Assembly (NCBI RefSeq): GCF_000165425.1
Contig: NW_001798984.1
Coordinates: 64,539 to 128,538 of the forward strand
Length of the DNA stretch: 64,000 nucleotides
Reading direction: 5' to 3'
Origin: Paramecium tetraurelia
Taxonomy: Eukaryota > Ciliophora > Oligohymenophorea > Peniculida > Parameciidae
Part shown: positions 11,364 through 21,633 of the stretch, piece after piece
Layout of the letters: the number at the start of each line of letters is the position of its first letter
Position numbering within the stretch: position 1 is the first letter of the stretch
Program-made: the position numbers and the translations under genes
Notes under the pieces: model-generated
The model's input: only the letters and a program-made list of their open reading frames with translations
What the model was told of the DNA's origin: nothing
Database searches by the model: none

Positions 11364-12169
11364 ATGTCAATGAAAAAAACACCCAATCAGTCATCAGGTA
11401 TCCCTTCTAACAATTCTATTATAAAAGGTCCCAAATTTATCAAGGATGTCACACACAAATCTAGATCTGAACACAATCAATCCTTTGATGCATCCTACAG
11501 CAAGAATTACGCACCCACCTTCAGCAATCAAAGCAGACTCAAAAGCTACAGTCAATAGGCAAATTTCTTGGATGATTTGGAAGAAGAATAGTATCCAAAT
11601 TAAATTAATGTTGCAATTCAAAAAAGACCATTTGAATTAGCATTATAGAATGAACTTCAAAAAATGCTATCTAAAATCATTCAAGGATAACATCTATCAA
11701 TTGATGATTGTTAATCAATTATTAGAGCAATTGATGAATGCATTTAAGAGAGTTTACAAACTTTGAGATTGAAAGATGCAGAAGTATCTCTATTTTATCA
11801 TCATTACAGGTCTTAAATATCAAACAAACATATGAATTGAAAATACATCAACAAGAAAATACCATCTTGGCTTTGGAAAATGAAGTTCAAGAACTTAAAC
11901 ATATGATTACTCTTAATCCAAACGATTCAATCAATTTCAAATTGTAGTAGTTGGAACAAGAGAATGAAATGCTTAAACTATAGAACCAATAAGCTATAAA
12001 AATGGCTGTCTAAGGAAGAACCAAGAAATAAGAAAAAGAACTTTATGACGCAATGAATAGTAGCAAATCAAAATAGAAGGCTTAAGTTAATAATTATTCA
12101 ATCTTGTTGAATTAGCAATATAATAAAATTTATTAACAGGATAAGAAGATTAAATCATAGTTGTTTTGA
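11364..12169 (+). CDS. Coiled-coil protein, function unknown
   Basis: Begins MSMKKTPNQSSGIPSNN, a Ser/Asn-rich disordered head with DASYSKNYAPTFSNQSRLK. From about residue 80 it is helical, and after a 26-nt intron near 11787 it becomes a long Glu/Gln/Leu coiled coil (IHQQENTILALENEVQELK). The last part is Lys/Gln-rich. There is no catalytic motif or membrane segment. It could be a basal-body or cytoskeletal component, as many such ciliate genes are, but nothing specific supports that. Confidence 0.6.
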
Positions 12170-12195
12170 TTCTTGATTTATTATTTTTCATATAT

Positions 12196-13385
12196 TCAAT
12201 TAATTTTAGTACGAGTCAATTAATTCGAGTAAAAGTTCTTAGATTTTTATTATCTTGAATTTTGATTCAATCTTTAGCTCTAATATTCGATAACCTAAGC
12301 AGCTTATTCATAAGATTAGTTTTCATCAGAATCAATACCTAAAGCAGTCCTTTTGATATATACCTAAATTGGTACTGATTTCGTGACTATCGAGCATATC
12401 ATTCATTTCTCTTATAAATAGATTAACAGAATCTTCAGTCCCCACAATGCGTTCCTGCATCTCCTGATTCTCAATTTCGATATTTCTTAACTTCAATATA
12501 TGATATATTTACTTTTGAATCAAAAGATTTAATAGTTGAATTTTTTTTCAATTCATTTTCCAAAGAGGTCAAAATCGCATCCTTCGATTTTATTTTTTAT
12601 AGGAATTCTTGTTCTTTTAATTTTTAATTGTTGATATTTTCCATTATTTCTTATTCCTTAATTTACAGATTCTTTATCTCAGACTCTTTAGATGCTATTA
12701 CCTATAAGAAGGATTTCCTTATTTTATCATTTTTGTTTCTCGAGAATTGAAATTGAACTTTAATGAATGCAAAGTGCAAATTTCTTTTTTATTTTTTTTG
12801 AATAATCTCTCCAACTTACTAATATTTTAATGCGATCTATGTGAAAATAACTTTAAAATGATTAGCACTGTATTTATTAGATTGTTTAAGTTTCCTAAAA
12901 GCATGGAATTTCTATTAGTTTCCTCTACAATAATCAGTTAGAATTACTTTAATTTCAATATCAAGCCCAGCTTTCTTATTGATATCTCCATTTTTAAGAA
13001 TACCAACTAATACTTAGCCATCATGTTGAGAGTTTCAGTATGTATAACTTACTCTCGTAATTTTTACTTTTAAACATCTAAATCATTAGATGACATTTGA
13101 TAAATTTAATAATATCAATATAATTTATTGTCAAAATCTAGCAGTATTTCTTATTCCAAGAAACCTTTTAATAAAAAGAATTACCTTGACTTCAATAATT
13201 CATACACAATAGACTATGCATAAATAATAAAGTAATTATGGTTAAATTTCTTAGACTTTAAGACAAGTACTCATAATTGCATTCATGTTTTTTTTCCAAT
13301 TAACTTTCTGTGATTCTTCTATGTAACTATAAATATCTTCTCTTAGTTCTTTATATCTAATAGCTTAGCTAAAAAGGGTTTTCAT
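12196..13385 (-). CDS. Coiled-coil protein, function unknown
   Basis: Begins MKTLFSQAIRYKELREDIY and ends TRTKIN with TGA at 12196-12198. The recognisable parts are helical and Glu/Lys-rich, for example NIEIENQEMQERIVGTED in the C-terminal third. The 25-nt intron GTATAT...CTTTAG near 12350 joins REMNDMLDSHEISTNL to GIDSDENQSYEQ in frame. Several central exon borders were not resolved. It lies tail to tail with the preceding coiled-coil gene, only 26 bp apart. No domain was recognised. Confidence 0.5.
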
Positions 13386-13712
13386 ATTAGATCAATATTT
13401 ATTTATTTCAAGATTTATCAAAAAATTCTATCATAAATTTGTTAAAATAGAAAGTCTTTTTTCATTCAAATTTATTTTTAAACTTTTTCAATAATAATAC
13501 CAGAAACCTTTCTGATTTGCTTATCCTATTCTAATTCTATTCTTTTAAGGGTAGAAGTTTGTAGTTCTATTGAAATAAATTAATGCTGTACTAAAAAACC
13601 AAGAATATAAAGGTTTTTCATATTTTAATAAAAATAAATAGAATCCTTAGTTGCACAAACTTTACATTTTAATTCGAAAGGAAAGAAGATTGTAATTATA
13701 ATTCAAATCATA
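13386..13712. other. AT-rich intergenic stretch
   Basis: About 330 bp between divergent starts. I see no conserved frame; it probably holds both promoters. Homopolymer A and T runs are frequent. Confidence 0.4.
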
Positions 13713-14172
13713 ATGAGTAAGAACCAGGTAAACGAAGCGAAGATTGGAAAAAAAAAATATTTATTATTAAATTTTAATATGTTAATACCTCCAAAGTCAA
13801 GAAGACATTAAACTATTGATTAAGGAGTGTACTTATTTTAACAAAGGAAAAATTTCGATCCTTATATTGAGATGATGAAGAAGCAGTAATAAGTGGAAAT
13901 TAATTCATTTCGAAAGGCATTTGCAAATATTGCTTCATCTAGAATTCATGCTTAACATCTAAATGAGAGGAGGGAACAAATAGTAATAATTGTAATAAGA
14001 TTATAAGGTGTTGACTGTTCATAAAAAAAAAAGAGTCTAACCAAATTCTGAGTTCAAGTTACCTACCCTAGGTTAGGGGGAAAAGACAGATAGAGTAAGA
14101 ATTAAATTTCCTCCTCAGAGAATTAAGAAAAATTTTTGTTTGATATAGTAATATCAATAATTTGCAACATGA
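13713..14172 (+). CDS. Small basic protein, unrecognised
   Basis: Frame from ATG 13713 (MSKNQVNEAKIGKKK) or from the in-frame ATG 13779 (MLIPPKSRRHQTIDQG), ending at TGA 14170-14172. A 25-nt intron (GTAATA...TATAAG, near 13982) joins LNERREQI to VLTVHKKKR and extends the frame. The protein is rich in Arg, Lys and Gln. Its Pro-containing end, RIKFPPQRIKKN, suits a nucleic-acid-binding or cytoskeletal linker protein. No family was recognised and the start is uncertain. Confidence 0.45.
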
Positions 14173-14711
14173 TGCAAATGTTTAAAGCTAAGAATATATT
14201 TAAATTGTTTTTTTAATGTCTACATAGGTTTTTATCTAGAAAATATTTGGATTATTTAAAGTTTCTATATTTTGCATCAATAATCCAGAGTTTTGCAAAA
14301 TTCGAGTTGCCTTTTTATCATTCATTTATCCTAATCGAACATAGTCGATAGTGAATAGACATTCATTATTAAATTAGAAAAGTTGATCAGTATAAAGTAA
14401 CATTTTATGAATAAAAGCAGAAAATTAAATAGTTATAGTTAAATTGAACAATTTCAAAATTAAATTTGCTCATAATAACTAGAATATGATTTGAAGCATG
14501 AAATGGTTTAAATTTAATAGTTACTCTACAAAGTGAATACTTATATTTATATAAAAAGTCTTTTTACACGAGTAAATTAAGTATATAAATTTTGAATAAT
14601 AATTTCTTTTTTGTAAATGACGCACATCCTTGAGATTCGCGTTTTATTATGATATAATACAAAACTAATAGCGGATGATTTGAGTTTATCTAAAATATTA
14701 AATATTGTTAA
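14173..14711. other. AT-rich intergenic stretch
   Basis: About 540 bp without a supported gene on either strand. Frames are short or lack codon structure. It contains the upstream region of the CBM20 gene. Confidence 0.4.
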
Positions 14712-15334
14712 ATGAGTGCTTAAGTGTTATTTCGTGTGAAATGCTCCACAGAATTTAGTTAAATGGTGAGGATCGTTGGAAACTCTTCATAATTGGGGAA
14801 TTGGAATCCATAACTAGGATTTAAATTAATGACCAATAATGAAATGTATCCTATTTGGTATAGTGATTTCGCTTTGGAAGTTGAACTAGGTAAATATATT
14901 GTTCTAATTCTAGATTAACTCGTCGAATTCAAACTAATTATCACTGATGGACTTAATTCGTTTTGGGAATGTGGTGAAAATCGTTGTCTTTAGATATAAG
15001 GATAGAAAATGGTGGTTATTTTGACTTATAACATGCCATCCATCTTTATCTACAGTATAAAAAGGATTATTTCAGACAATGATCTGGCAACAATCGCATA
15101 AGGTAATATAAATTAAATAAAATGTAGGCCGAATAAGAAAGGTTTCTTTATAACTGTAGGATAAGCTGTACGATTCTGATGATGACTCGGTAAATTATTT
15201 TGTGATTCCTTTAGGATTCCGATTAAGAAAGTGATGCCAACTCCATATTTTAAGATGAAATCACTTCATGCAATTCAAATGAGAATATTTCAAATTCTTC
15301 TCATTTCGAGCCAATCTTTTACAGTGAATATTGA
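14712..15334 (+). CDS. CBM20 (starch/glycogen-binding) domain protein
   Basis: The N-terminal 110 or so residues are a CBM20 carbohydrate-binding module: VLFRVKCSTEF, then VRIVGNSSQLGNWNPQLGF, then an aromatic MYPIWYSDF strand and VEFKLIITDG..FWECGENR. The two conserved Trp positions (GNW and FWE) are present. Introns near 14890 (24 nt), 15103 (25 nt) and about 15190 keep the frame. The C-terminal half is unlike any catalytic domain I know and ends in an acidic Ser/Asp region (DSDDDSDSDQESD). A role at glycogen or amylopectin-like granules is inferred from the module. CBM20 also occurs with laforin-type phosphatases, but no phosphatase motif is present here. Confidence 0.78.
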
Positions 15335-16328
15335 TTTTACTTACTCTCACAACATTAACTTAATTTAATATAGATATGTTATTTTTAGAAAGTAGTTAAA
15401 TTTTAATAGAGTCAATTTAGATTCCATTACTCTTCATTCGTCTCAAATTGCTTAGTCATGAAATGTATCACACAAAAAAACCAACTAAATTCTCCGGAAT
15501 CTATAATTTATTAAGCTCATATTGATCATAATAAAAATCTCTAATAATCTAATTCGAAACATAAAAAAAATACACAATTAAATGAGTTATGATTATCTAA
15601 TTTTATTTAATAAAATATTAGAAATTGATATTTCTTGAATACTATTATCAATTTTAACTCCATAATTTCTTGATCACAATTCCTGTAAAAATTTATAAGA
15701 TGATAAGCCTATTTTTTATGATTTCAGTAAAAACTAAAACTGTGAATTTCGAAAAAAAATACAAATATACATAAATATAATTTGTAGAAGCGGGTAAAAT
15801 TTCATTTTCTTAATTTTACAGACAGATTTTATTAAAAAGATAAAAATTATTAATCATTCTGCTATTAACTTTGTTTTGATTATTGAAACAATAGAAATCA
15901 TCGTTAATATTAAATAAAATTTAATTAAATGCATTTCCTTTCTTCAGTTCAGTTAATTTATTCTAAAAATTTTTAATTATAAAAATTAAATACATCTATC
16001 CATCATCATTTAAAGATTAGGATATCTTGATGTTAATCAAAAGATTTCTATTTATCATATTTTTAAATGACATTGAGATAAAAGAGAGGAGCCAAATATT
16101 TTTTGAGTACGAATATACTTATAATATGGTATTTGTTCTCCAGAATTCTTGGGAAATTGCTTCTTGATATTATGAATTAAAATAGTAAGTTCATTCTCAG
16201 TTTAATGGAAATTCATTTTTTAATTCCTCTAAAATAGATCAGACTCTTAACTCGTTTCACAGAAATCGATATTATAGTTCTGCTTATATCAAAATAGATT
16301 TAATTAATAAAAATATTAAAATAAAAAT
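15335..16328. other. Long AT-rich stretch without a supported gene
   Basis: About 1 kb, unusually long for this compact region. Open frames exist when only TGA stops, for example a plus-strand frame from about 16068 that runs into the next gene, but none shows a family motif and different frames compete. It could hold promoter sequence, a non-coding RNA or decayed coding sequence. I cannot tell which. Confidence 0.35.
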
Positions 16329-16768
16329 ATGTCGAGTTCCTTAGAAAGTTAAGTATTATTTGTATTATGGGCTTTATATCAAGAAAATTAAATCTCAATG
16401 GAATAAAAAGGATATATCAAAGGTAAATATGTGCTTTATAGAAGATTTATTAATCAGAAGAGATTAGAATTTTTACTCTGCTATAAGTAATTGTTAAAAA
16501 TTAGATCAATTAGAAGAAAAGCTACTCGATATTTTGAATTGTATAGATCTTTAAATTTTGTTCTGATTAGGCTTCCCCAAGAGAAATAGATGCTGAAGAA
16601 ACTATTTGTCCAATTATTCGATTAAGTAACCCATCGAACACTCCAACAACTATTAAATCATTTTAAAACAATCCTTAAAAGAGATTTAAGTTTATGAGTT
16701 CAAGTAATGAAAGCGAAATGGCCTAAGACAACTAAAAAGTCAGATCAAACTCATTCCATCATTAATGA
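16329..16768 (+). CDS. Small unrecognised protein
   Basis: Begins MSSSLESQVLFVLWALYQEN, followed by a 19-nt intron (GTAAATATGTGCTTTATAG) and a helical segment with QKLDQLEEKLLDIL. The end is Ser/Asn-rich (NPSNTPTTIKSF, KFMSSSNESEMAQ) with TGA 16766-16768. The second intron (near 16545-16575) is not precisely placed. The Cys-poor, Gln-rich composition and helix suggest a small adaptor protein; no family assigned. Confidence 0.45.
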
Positions 16769-16873
16769 AATTAGTTATTTTAGTTTAAATTAATCTCAAA
16801 CTTTACAAGAATCTTAATCATATAAATTTTAATTAAATTATCATATATTCATAAATGTTTAAAACTAATTGTC

Positions 16874-17143
16874 ATGACAGAAGTTAAAAGCAAAAGATTA
16901 TAGCCAAACATCCACATTGTCTAATTGAATTCTCCTTAAACTCCAAAGATATAAGGTTTGATTAAGATAATCTATTTTTTATTGTGTTACTATTAATTTA
17001 TGAATACGAAGTTTCGGTTTAATGTTGCTAATCTCCTCATTAAACAAAGATTGATTATGTTCATAGAGAGAAACTTATTTAATAATAGATTAACATGTGT
17101 CTTATATCAAAGTTAGGGTAATTAAAAATAAACTAGTAGGTGA
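16874..17143 (+). CDS. Candidate small protein, weak
   Basis: An 89-codon frame beginning MTEVKSKRLQPNIHIVQLN and ending at TGA 17141-17143. The first 30 residues look protein-like; the remainder is hydrophobic and basic without a recognisable pattern. An intron may start at the GTTTGATT after KIQ. Chance remains a fair explanation. Confidence 0.25.
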
Positions 17144-17694
17144 TTTATTGAAAGTATTAAATATAATAATATTAATTATAAGGTTTTGCCTGATAGAAAT
17201 TAAATTATTCATTCATTATAAATACTCTATTAAATTTATTTATTATTTTAAGATAAATTGATATCATTGTTGATAACTAGAAAAGAATAAATTTGAAAAG
17301 AAATATGACAAAAAGTAATTCTCAGCAGCATTAATTTATATTTAAAATAATAGTTGAAAATTTATGATTTCTATAACATAATTTAAAGTTTTTAATTGAG
17401 TGAGTATCATATTTAAATTTAATTACATTTACTATAAGATAGTTTAATATTCATCTAATTTTATGACTAAAGTTAATAGCAATTTGTTTTTATAAAATTT
17501 AATTTAAAATTAAAGAAAAGATCCAGATTCCCATTTAACAATTAGACTCTTCAAATATCAATTTAAATAATTAACATATTTATTTAAAAATAGGAAACAG
17601 AATTGAAAATCATCAAAAAAGGTATGAAATAAAAATAAAAGGATTGATATATTTATAATAAAGTTATCTATGAATAATATATACAATTGTGTAA
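17144..17694. other. AT-rich intergenic stretch
   Basis: About 550 bp of very AT-rich DNA with short scattered frames and no recognisable coding sequence, RNA gene or repeat array. Confidence 0.4.
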
Positions 17695-18598
17695 TCAATT
17701 CATCGAAATTAATTAAGATAAATATTCTGCTATTAACTCTCTGTATTTATGTAGGGCTTATTAATTGCATTTAGTCTTTTTCAAAGTCTAATATATTTAA
17801 CAGCAATAATTAAGTTTAATCATTATTAAAAGTTATTCTCTAATATTAATTGATGAGAATGATTTGTCAAAGCTCCATGGATCTATAATTTAGATGTAAT
17901 GTTGTTATTGATTGATTATTAAATTTAAAAGAATGCAAGGGATCCTCATTTATGGAAATATTAGTCGTTTTATTGTTGTTTATTGTTATTTTTGAGTATT
18001 GAGTATTTTAGTTTGTTCATCTGAATCAGAATTATCGTCAAAAATCTATTACTATTAGATTGATAGTGGTTCTTGTTATTGATTATTGCTGCTTTGAATG
18101 ATTTATTTTTTTTATTGCATTTGTAATAGTCTTTTTTGCAATATTTATTCATAATGAAGGATTGTCATTTTGGTGATTTCTTGAACTAATTCAAACAACA
18201 TCATGATGGTTCTGATGACTCTAATGGTGTAAACAAGACAATATCTTTGGTAAGATTCAGTTGTATTAATGCAGTCAATGAGTGATAAAAGATCAATAAA
18301 CGCAAGCAATAACTCGTAAAAGCTTAAGGGAGATTTAATATTAAGTATTTTCTTGCAGATGGTTGGTAGTAGGAATGGAATCAAGCAAAGCCTTATATCC
18401 TAATGATTAGTGATTACCTACTTTAGTATTGGGTCCGAATTCGTAATTGTAGAGTAAATTCTTTTCGACTCGATATGCAAACTTAAGGATTCTGCCACTC
18501 ATTTTAGTTTCCTCTCTTCCGATTTTTATAAATGTGCATAATGAGACTGAAAACAAGAACTCAAGGAATTATGCCAATAACATAAATATTTTCATCAT
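17695..18598 (-). CDS. Unrecognised protein with a hydrophobic helical core and Gln-rich tail
   Basis: Starts MMKIFMLLAQFLEFLF at 18598. A 22-nt intron (GTAGGTAATCACTAATCATTAG) joins the FGPNTK segment to DIRLCLIPFLLPTICKK. The core has several amphipathic or hydrophobic helices (FYELLLAFIDLLSLIDC, IRVIRTIMMLFELVQEI), which suggests a membrane or membrane-associated protein. A Gln/Asn-rich tail follows. The stop is ambiguous: the straightforward frame ends at TGA 17695-17697, but an alternative frame ends at 17867-17869. No family was recognised; the helical region superficially resembles peroxisomal PEX11-type proteins, which I could not confirm. Confidence 0.45.
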
Positions 18599-18630
18599 TT
18601 TTAAAATAGTTATTTTTATTGATTATATAA

Positions 18631-19161
18631 TCATTAAAGAGTTTTCAATTCCTCTTCATATTGCATTAATTATTCTCTAAAACCTTTATTAGGATAGACC
18701 TATTCCCGCTTTTGGGTAACAAAAAGAAGTGCATTTTAAAATGTCATTTTCTAGCTCCACATGACATATGCAATGACTATAGCGGCACTTCTCGATACGC
18801 CAGCCATACAATGAACCAATAGGTTTCCTTTCTTAATAATTGGAAGTAATAAATTACATTTAAATTTTCTTAGATGAATAAGTTTGTCTAAGTAAAATAT
18901 TATTTGATGTTAGAGTCTTCATAATCATCCAGAACAATTTAAAGATGCTTCTCAAGTTGAATGCTTTTCATATCTAATGGTTCGCATATTGAGATTGCTG
19001 CCTTACTAATACATTGCGATTCTTACTCTTATTTGATGTTTTTTAATAGATTTAAATAAGGAGGCAATATTTCCCAAATAAAGAGCCCCTTTATTTTTAG
19101 TTGGCTCTAGGATAAGATTTATAGATTCAGGTACATATTCTAGTAATTCTTCTACTTGCAT
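18631..19161 (-). CDS. Dual-specificity protein phosphatase
   Basis: A cysteine-based phosphatase acting on phospho-Tyr/Ser/Thr. It starts MQVEELLEYVPESINLI, with the fold-typical GALYLGNIASL motif soon after. The active-site loop is LLVHCMAGVSRSAAIVIAYV, matching HCxxGxxRS, and is preceded by a conserved Asp-rich stretch (VLDDYEDSNI) where the general-acid Asp is expected. The C-terminal helix includes KGFREQLMQYEEELKTL. Micro-introns (for example 21 nt, GTAAGAATCGCAATGTATTAG) interrupt it. Small size, about 165 residues, fits an atypical DUSP without MAP-kinase docking domain. Confidence 0.85.
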
Positions 19162-19212
19162 TGTAATAATTATAAAAAAGATTTAAATATAAAATCAAAT
19201 TTATTGAATAAG

Positions 19213-19888
19213 ATGGCAGCCAATAAATTTTGGAAAAAGAAAGAAGTAAAAATGACTTAAAAATATCGAGTTATCAAGTTTGGAATAATAGGTGGGAGCA
19301 GCATTAACATAAATTGAAGCAACAATAACAGAAGTTAAGAATTTGAAATTATCATCAGTTGTTGATTTCACAGCAAAGATTAATGCCAAAAAATAAGTGT
19401 ATTTGGTATTCATCCCATATCCATGCTTAACAATATACAATAAGATTAGGTATAATTTTGGTATGAGCTGATTTTAGCTAAAAGCTATTGCCTGAATTAG
19501 AGAAGAGAGTTAAGGCAACTATCTTAGTGGCTGCTAAAAGAACAATTGAAAGTAAGTGGGTGAAGAATCACAGATCTTAAACAAGACCAAATTCAAGAAC
19601 TCTTACATCTGTTTATAATGAATTGCTCGAGGATTTGATTTCTCCATCTGTTATTTTGGGTAGAAGAACAAGAGTCAGAGTTGATGGCACCAAATTCTAT
19701 AGAATGTAGAATGAAATCATAGATTAATTAGATTCCTGGATGAAAGCGATTAGAAGGACTTGGAATCAAGACTTGATTCTATTAAGGATGTTTACAAAGT
19801 ATTGACAACTAGAGATTTGGAGTTTGAATTCAGAAGAGATGACACTTTCTATTAAAAAAAGGGTGCTAAGAAAGTGGCTAAGAAATGA
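19213..19888 (+). CDS. RPS7: Cytosolic ribosomal protein eS7 (RPS7)
   Basis: Small-subunit ribosomal protein. After introns near 19275 (22 nt), 19448-19475 (28 nt) and 19707-19732 (26 nt), the protein matches eS7 end to end. The first half contains VYLVFIPYPCLTIYNK and LPELEKRVKATILVAAKRTI. The second half holds RPNSRTLTSVYNELLEDLI, ILGRRTRVRVDGTKFYR and the C-terminal VYKVLTTRDLEFEF. The tail is basic (KKGAKKVAKK). The start was chosen as the ATG giving MAANKFWKKKEVK. The intron phases restore the family's conserved sequence, which strongly supports the gene model. Confidence 0.93.
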
Positions 19889-19960
19889 TGAACATTAATA
19901 AGTATAGTATTATAGGCATAAAAATAAAATAATTTTATATATATTAATAATTTATTAGAG

Positions 19961-20819
19961 ATGCAAAGAGCAGTAAGGTTTGGTTGCAGCACTATTAATA
20001 AATTAGAAAGTGAATTGAATAAAATTGAAAAGATCTCTTTCAAAGAAAGATATCTATCATTTCAAAGAGAATGGAATGAATTCAAAAATAGAGCAAAAGA
20101 GATGTATTAATTTGAACTTATCAATCTTGTCTTTAGGCCTCCAAGAGTTTTCAATGATAAATTAGATGCCAATCAATAGAAAAAGATCAACCTATTAGCA
20201 AAACATATCGAATACCTAAGCGAGAATGAATTTCAATATCTGAATTACATTTTGTAGAAATAAGTTCTCAATAAACCTGATTATGCTGAATTTTCTTTAG
20301 GTATCTCCAAAGATGATGCACAAGTTGGTAATTTCATGAATTGAATCACAGGTCCTGGAGTCTGGCCAACAGCTCATCCCCAATGGTTATAGCAATAAGA
20401 AATAATAGCCAAATTATGGCCTTTAGGATAATAAGGAATTGCAACATTATTCTCTGAAGTTGTTGGATTCGGAGGTGGAGTAGGAACAGGAGGAGCTTAG
20501 ACAGCAGCTACCACTTAGGATTAGCCAAAAGAGGAAAAAAAGGAATAAGCTCCAAAGGAAGCACCCAAGGAGGCAGCTGTATATAATAGTCTAGATTATT
20601 TAGAAAGCTAATTATGATGTTATTCTTGATTCCATTGATGCTGCATAAAAGATCAAAATTATTAAGGATGTCAGAGCAGTTTTCAATTTGGGTTTGAAGG
20701 AAGCCAAAGATCTGGTTGAAAAGTTACCTGCCACTTTAAGTAAATAGATGAAGAAGGATGATGCAGATGAATTGAAGAAAAAATTGGAAGCTATTGGTTG
20801 CACAATTAAGTTAGTGTGA
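19961..20819 (+). CDS. Mitochondrial ribosomal protein bL12m (L7/L12) with long N-terminal extension
   Basis: The C-terminal 70 residues are the classical L7/L12 factor-binding domain: [36 protein letters not shown] and [11 protein letters not shown]. It is joined by a 25-nt intron to an Ala/Glu/Lys/Pro-rich linker ([19 protein letters not shown]), the flexible hinge. A Gly-rich stretch (FGGGVGTGG) precedes this. Unusually, about 130 residues with a basic N-terminus ([15 protein letters not shown]) come first and have no counterpart in bacterial L12. Total length is about 255 residues against about 125 in bacteria and just under 200 in animal mitochondria. The start is the first ATG of the open frame. 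Confidence 0.88.
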
Positions 20820-20968
20820 GAGTATATTATTAATCATCATTACATTGTTATTGTCGTTAAAACTATTGTTCATTTGAAAATTAAAAGCAAGTCTTGAATC
20901 GAATCTATCCTCATAGAACGTTTAAGATGTAGTGAATGCAGATTATTAAATTTATTTAATATTCATTC

Positions 20969-21462
20969 TCATTGCTACTTAATATCAAATTTCTCTAATT
21001 CACCGATGAATTGATTATAAAAGTTTATTTGTTAAGGCACAGCTCTTGCACTCACTATTGGCAATTCATAGGTTATCAATAACAAAACCCTCTTCCCATT
21101 GAGCTTTTTGCAAATTCCCTATTCAATAATAAATTTATTCTTTTACTCTTGCCAATGAGATTCCTTCTCCTACATCTGCATCTCCTCTTCTTCCATAAAT
21201 CAGAGGAGGATGCCATCTGTGAACTTCATAATGTTCTCCTAATAATACAAAGCCTGCCCCAATTGTATTGTCTCTCACATCGTAGGCTTTCAAGTATGGT
21301 GCCAATTCCTCCTTTGTGGCTGCACAGTTCTTTTGAGTTATCACATTCAGATCCTCATCAAATATGATGGCTTTCGCCCACTAAATTACATCTCAAGTTT
21401 GATACTTCATCTTGTTTCTTTAATTCTGTTTATAAGAACGCAGGGTCTAAACCTTAATCCAT
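20969..21462 (-). CDS. Profilin-like actin-binding protein
   Basis: About 140 residues in three exons, joined by a 25-nt (near 21376) and a 28-nt (near 21124) intron. It starts MDQGLDPAFLQTELKKQDEW, with a Trp near the N-terminal helix as in profilins. Then come AIIFDEDLNVITQKN, a central beta region with GAGFVLLGEHYEVHRW and LIYGRRGDADVGEGISLAR, and a final VLLLITYELPIVSARAVP with a C-terminal helix. Size, strand order and Gly placement fit the profilin fold, which binds G-actin and poly-Pro. Sequence identity to well-known profilins is low, so the assignment is moderate. Confidence 0.55.
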
Positions 21463-21633
21463 TAATATTTAAAAAATAAAAATATATTTAAAAATTAAAA
21501 TATCTTTCCAGTCCATAAATTACACTATCTATATCATATTGTAAATAATATTATTAAAATATATATATATATTTTTCTTATTCTTATTATTTTTTTACAT
21601 TAGTATTAATTTATTTAAATTTTTTACAATTAA

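Noticed and set aside
16068-16530. Plus-strand frame of about 150 codons (MTLRQKRGAK)
   Set aside because: It overlaps the better-supported gene starting at 16329 in another frame and shows no domain.
21557-21573. TA-rich run upstream of the ARM-like gene
   Set aside because: Too short and too common in this genome to call a regulatory element.
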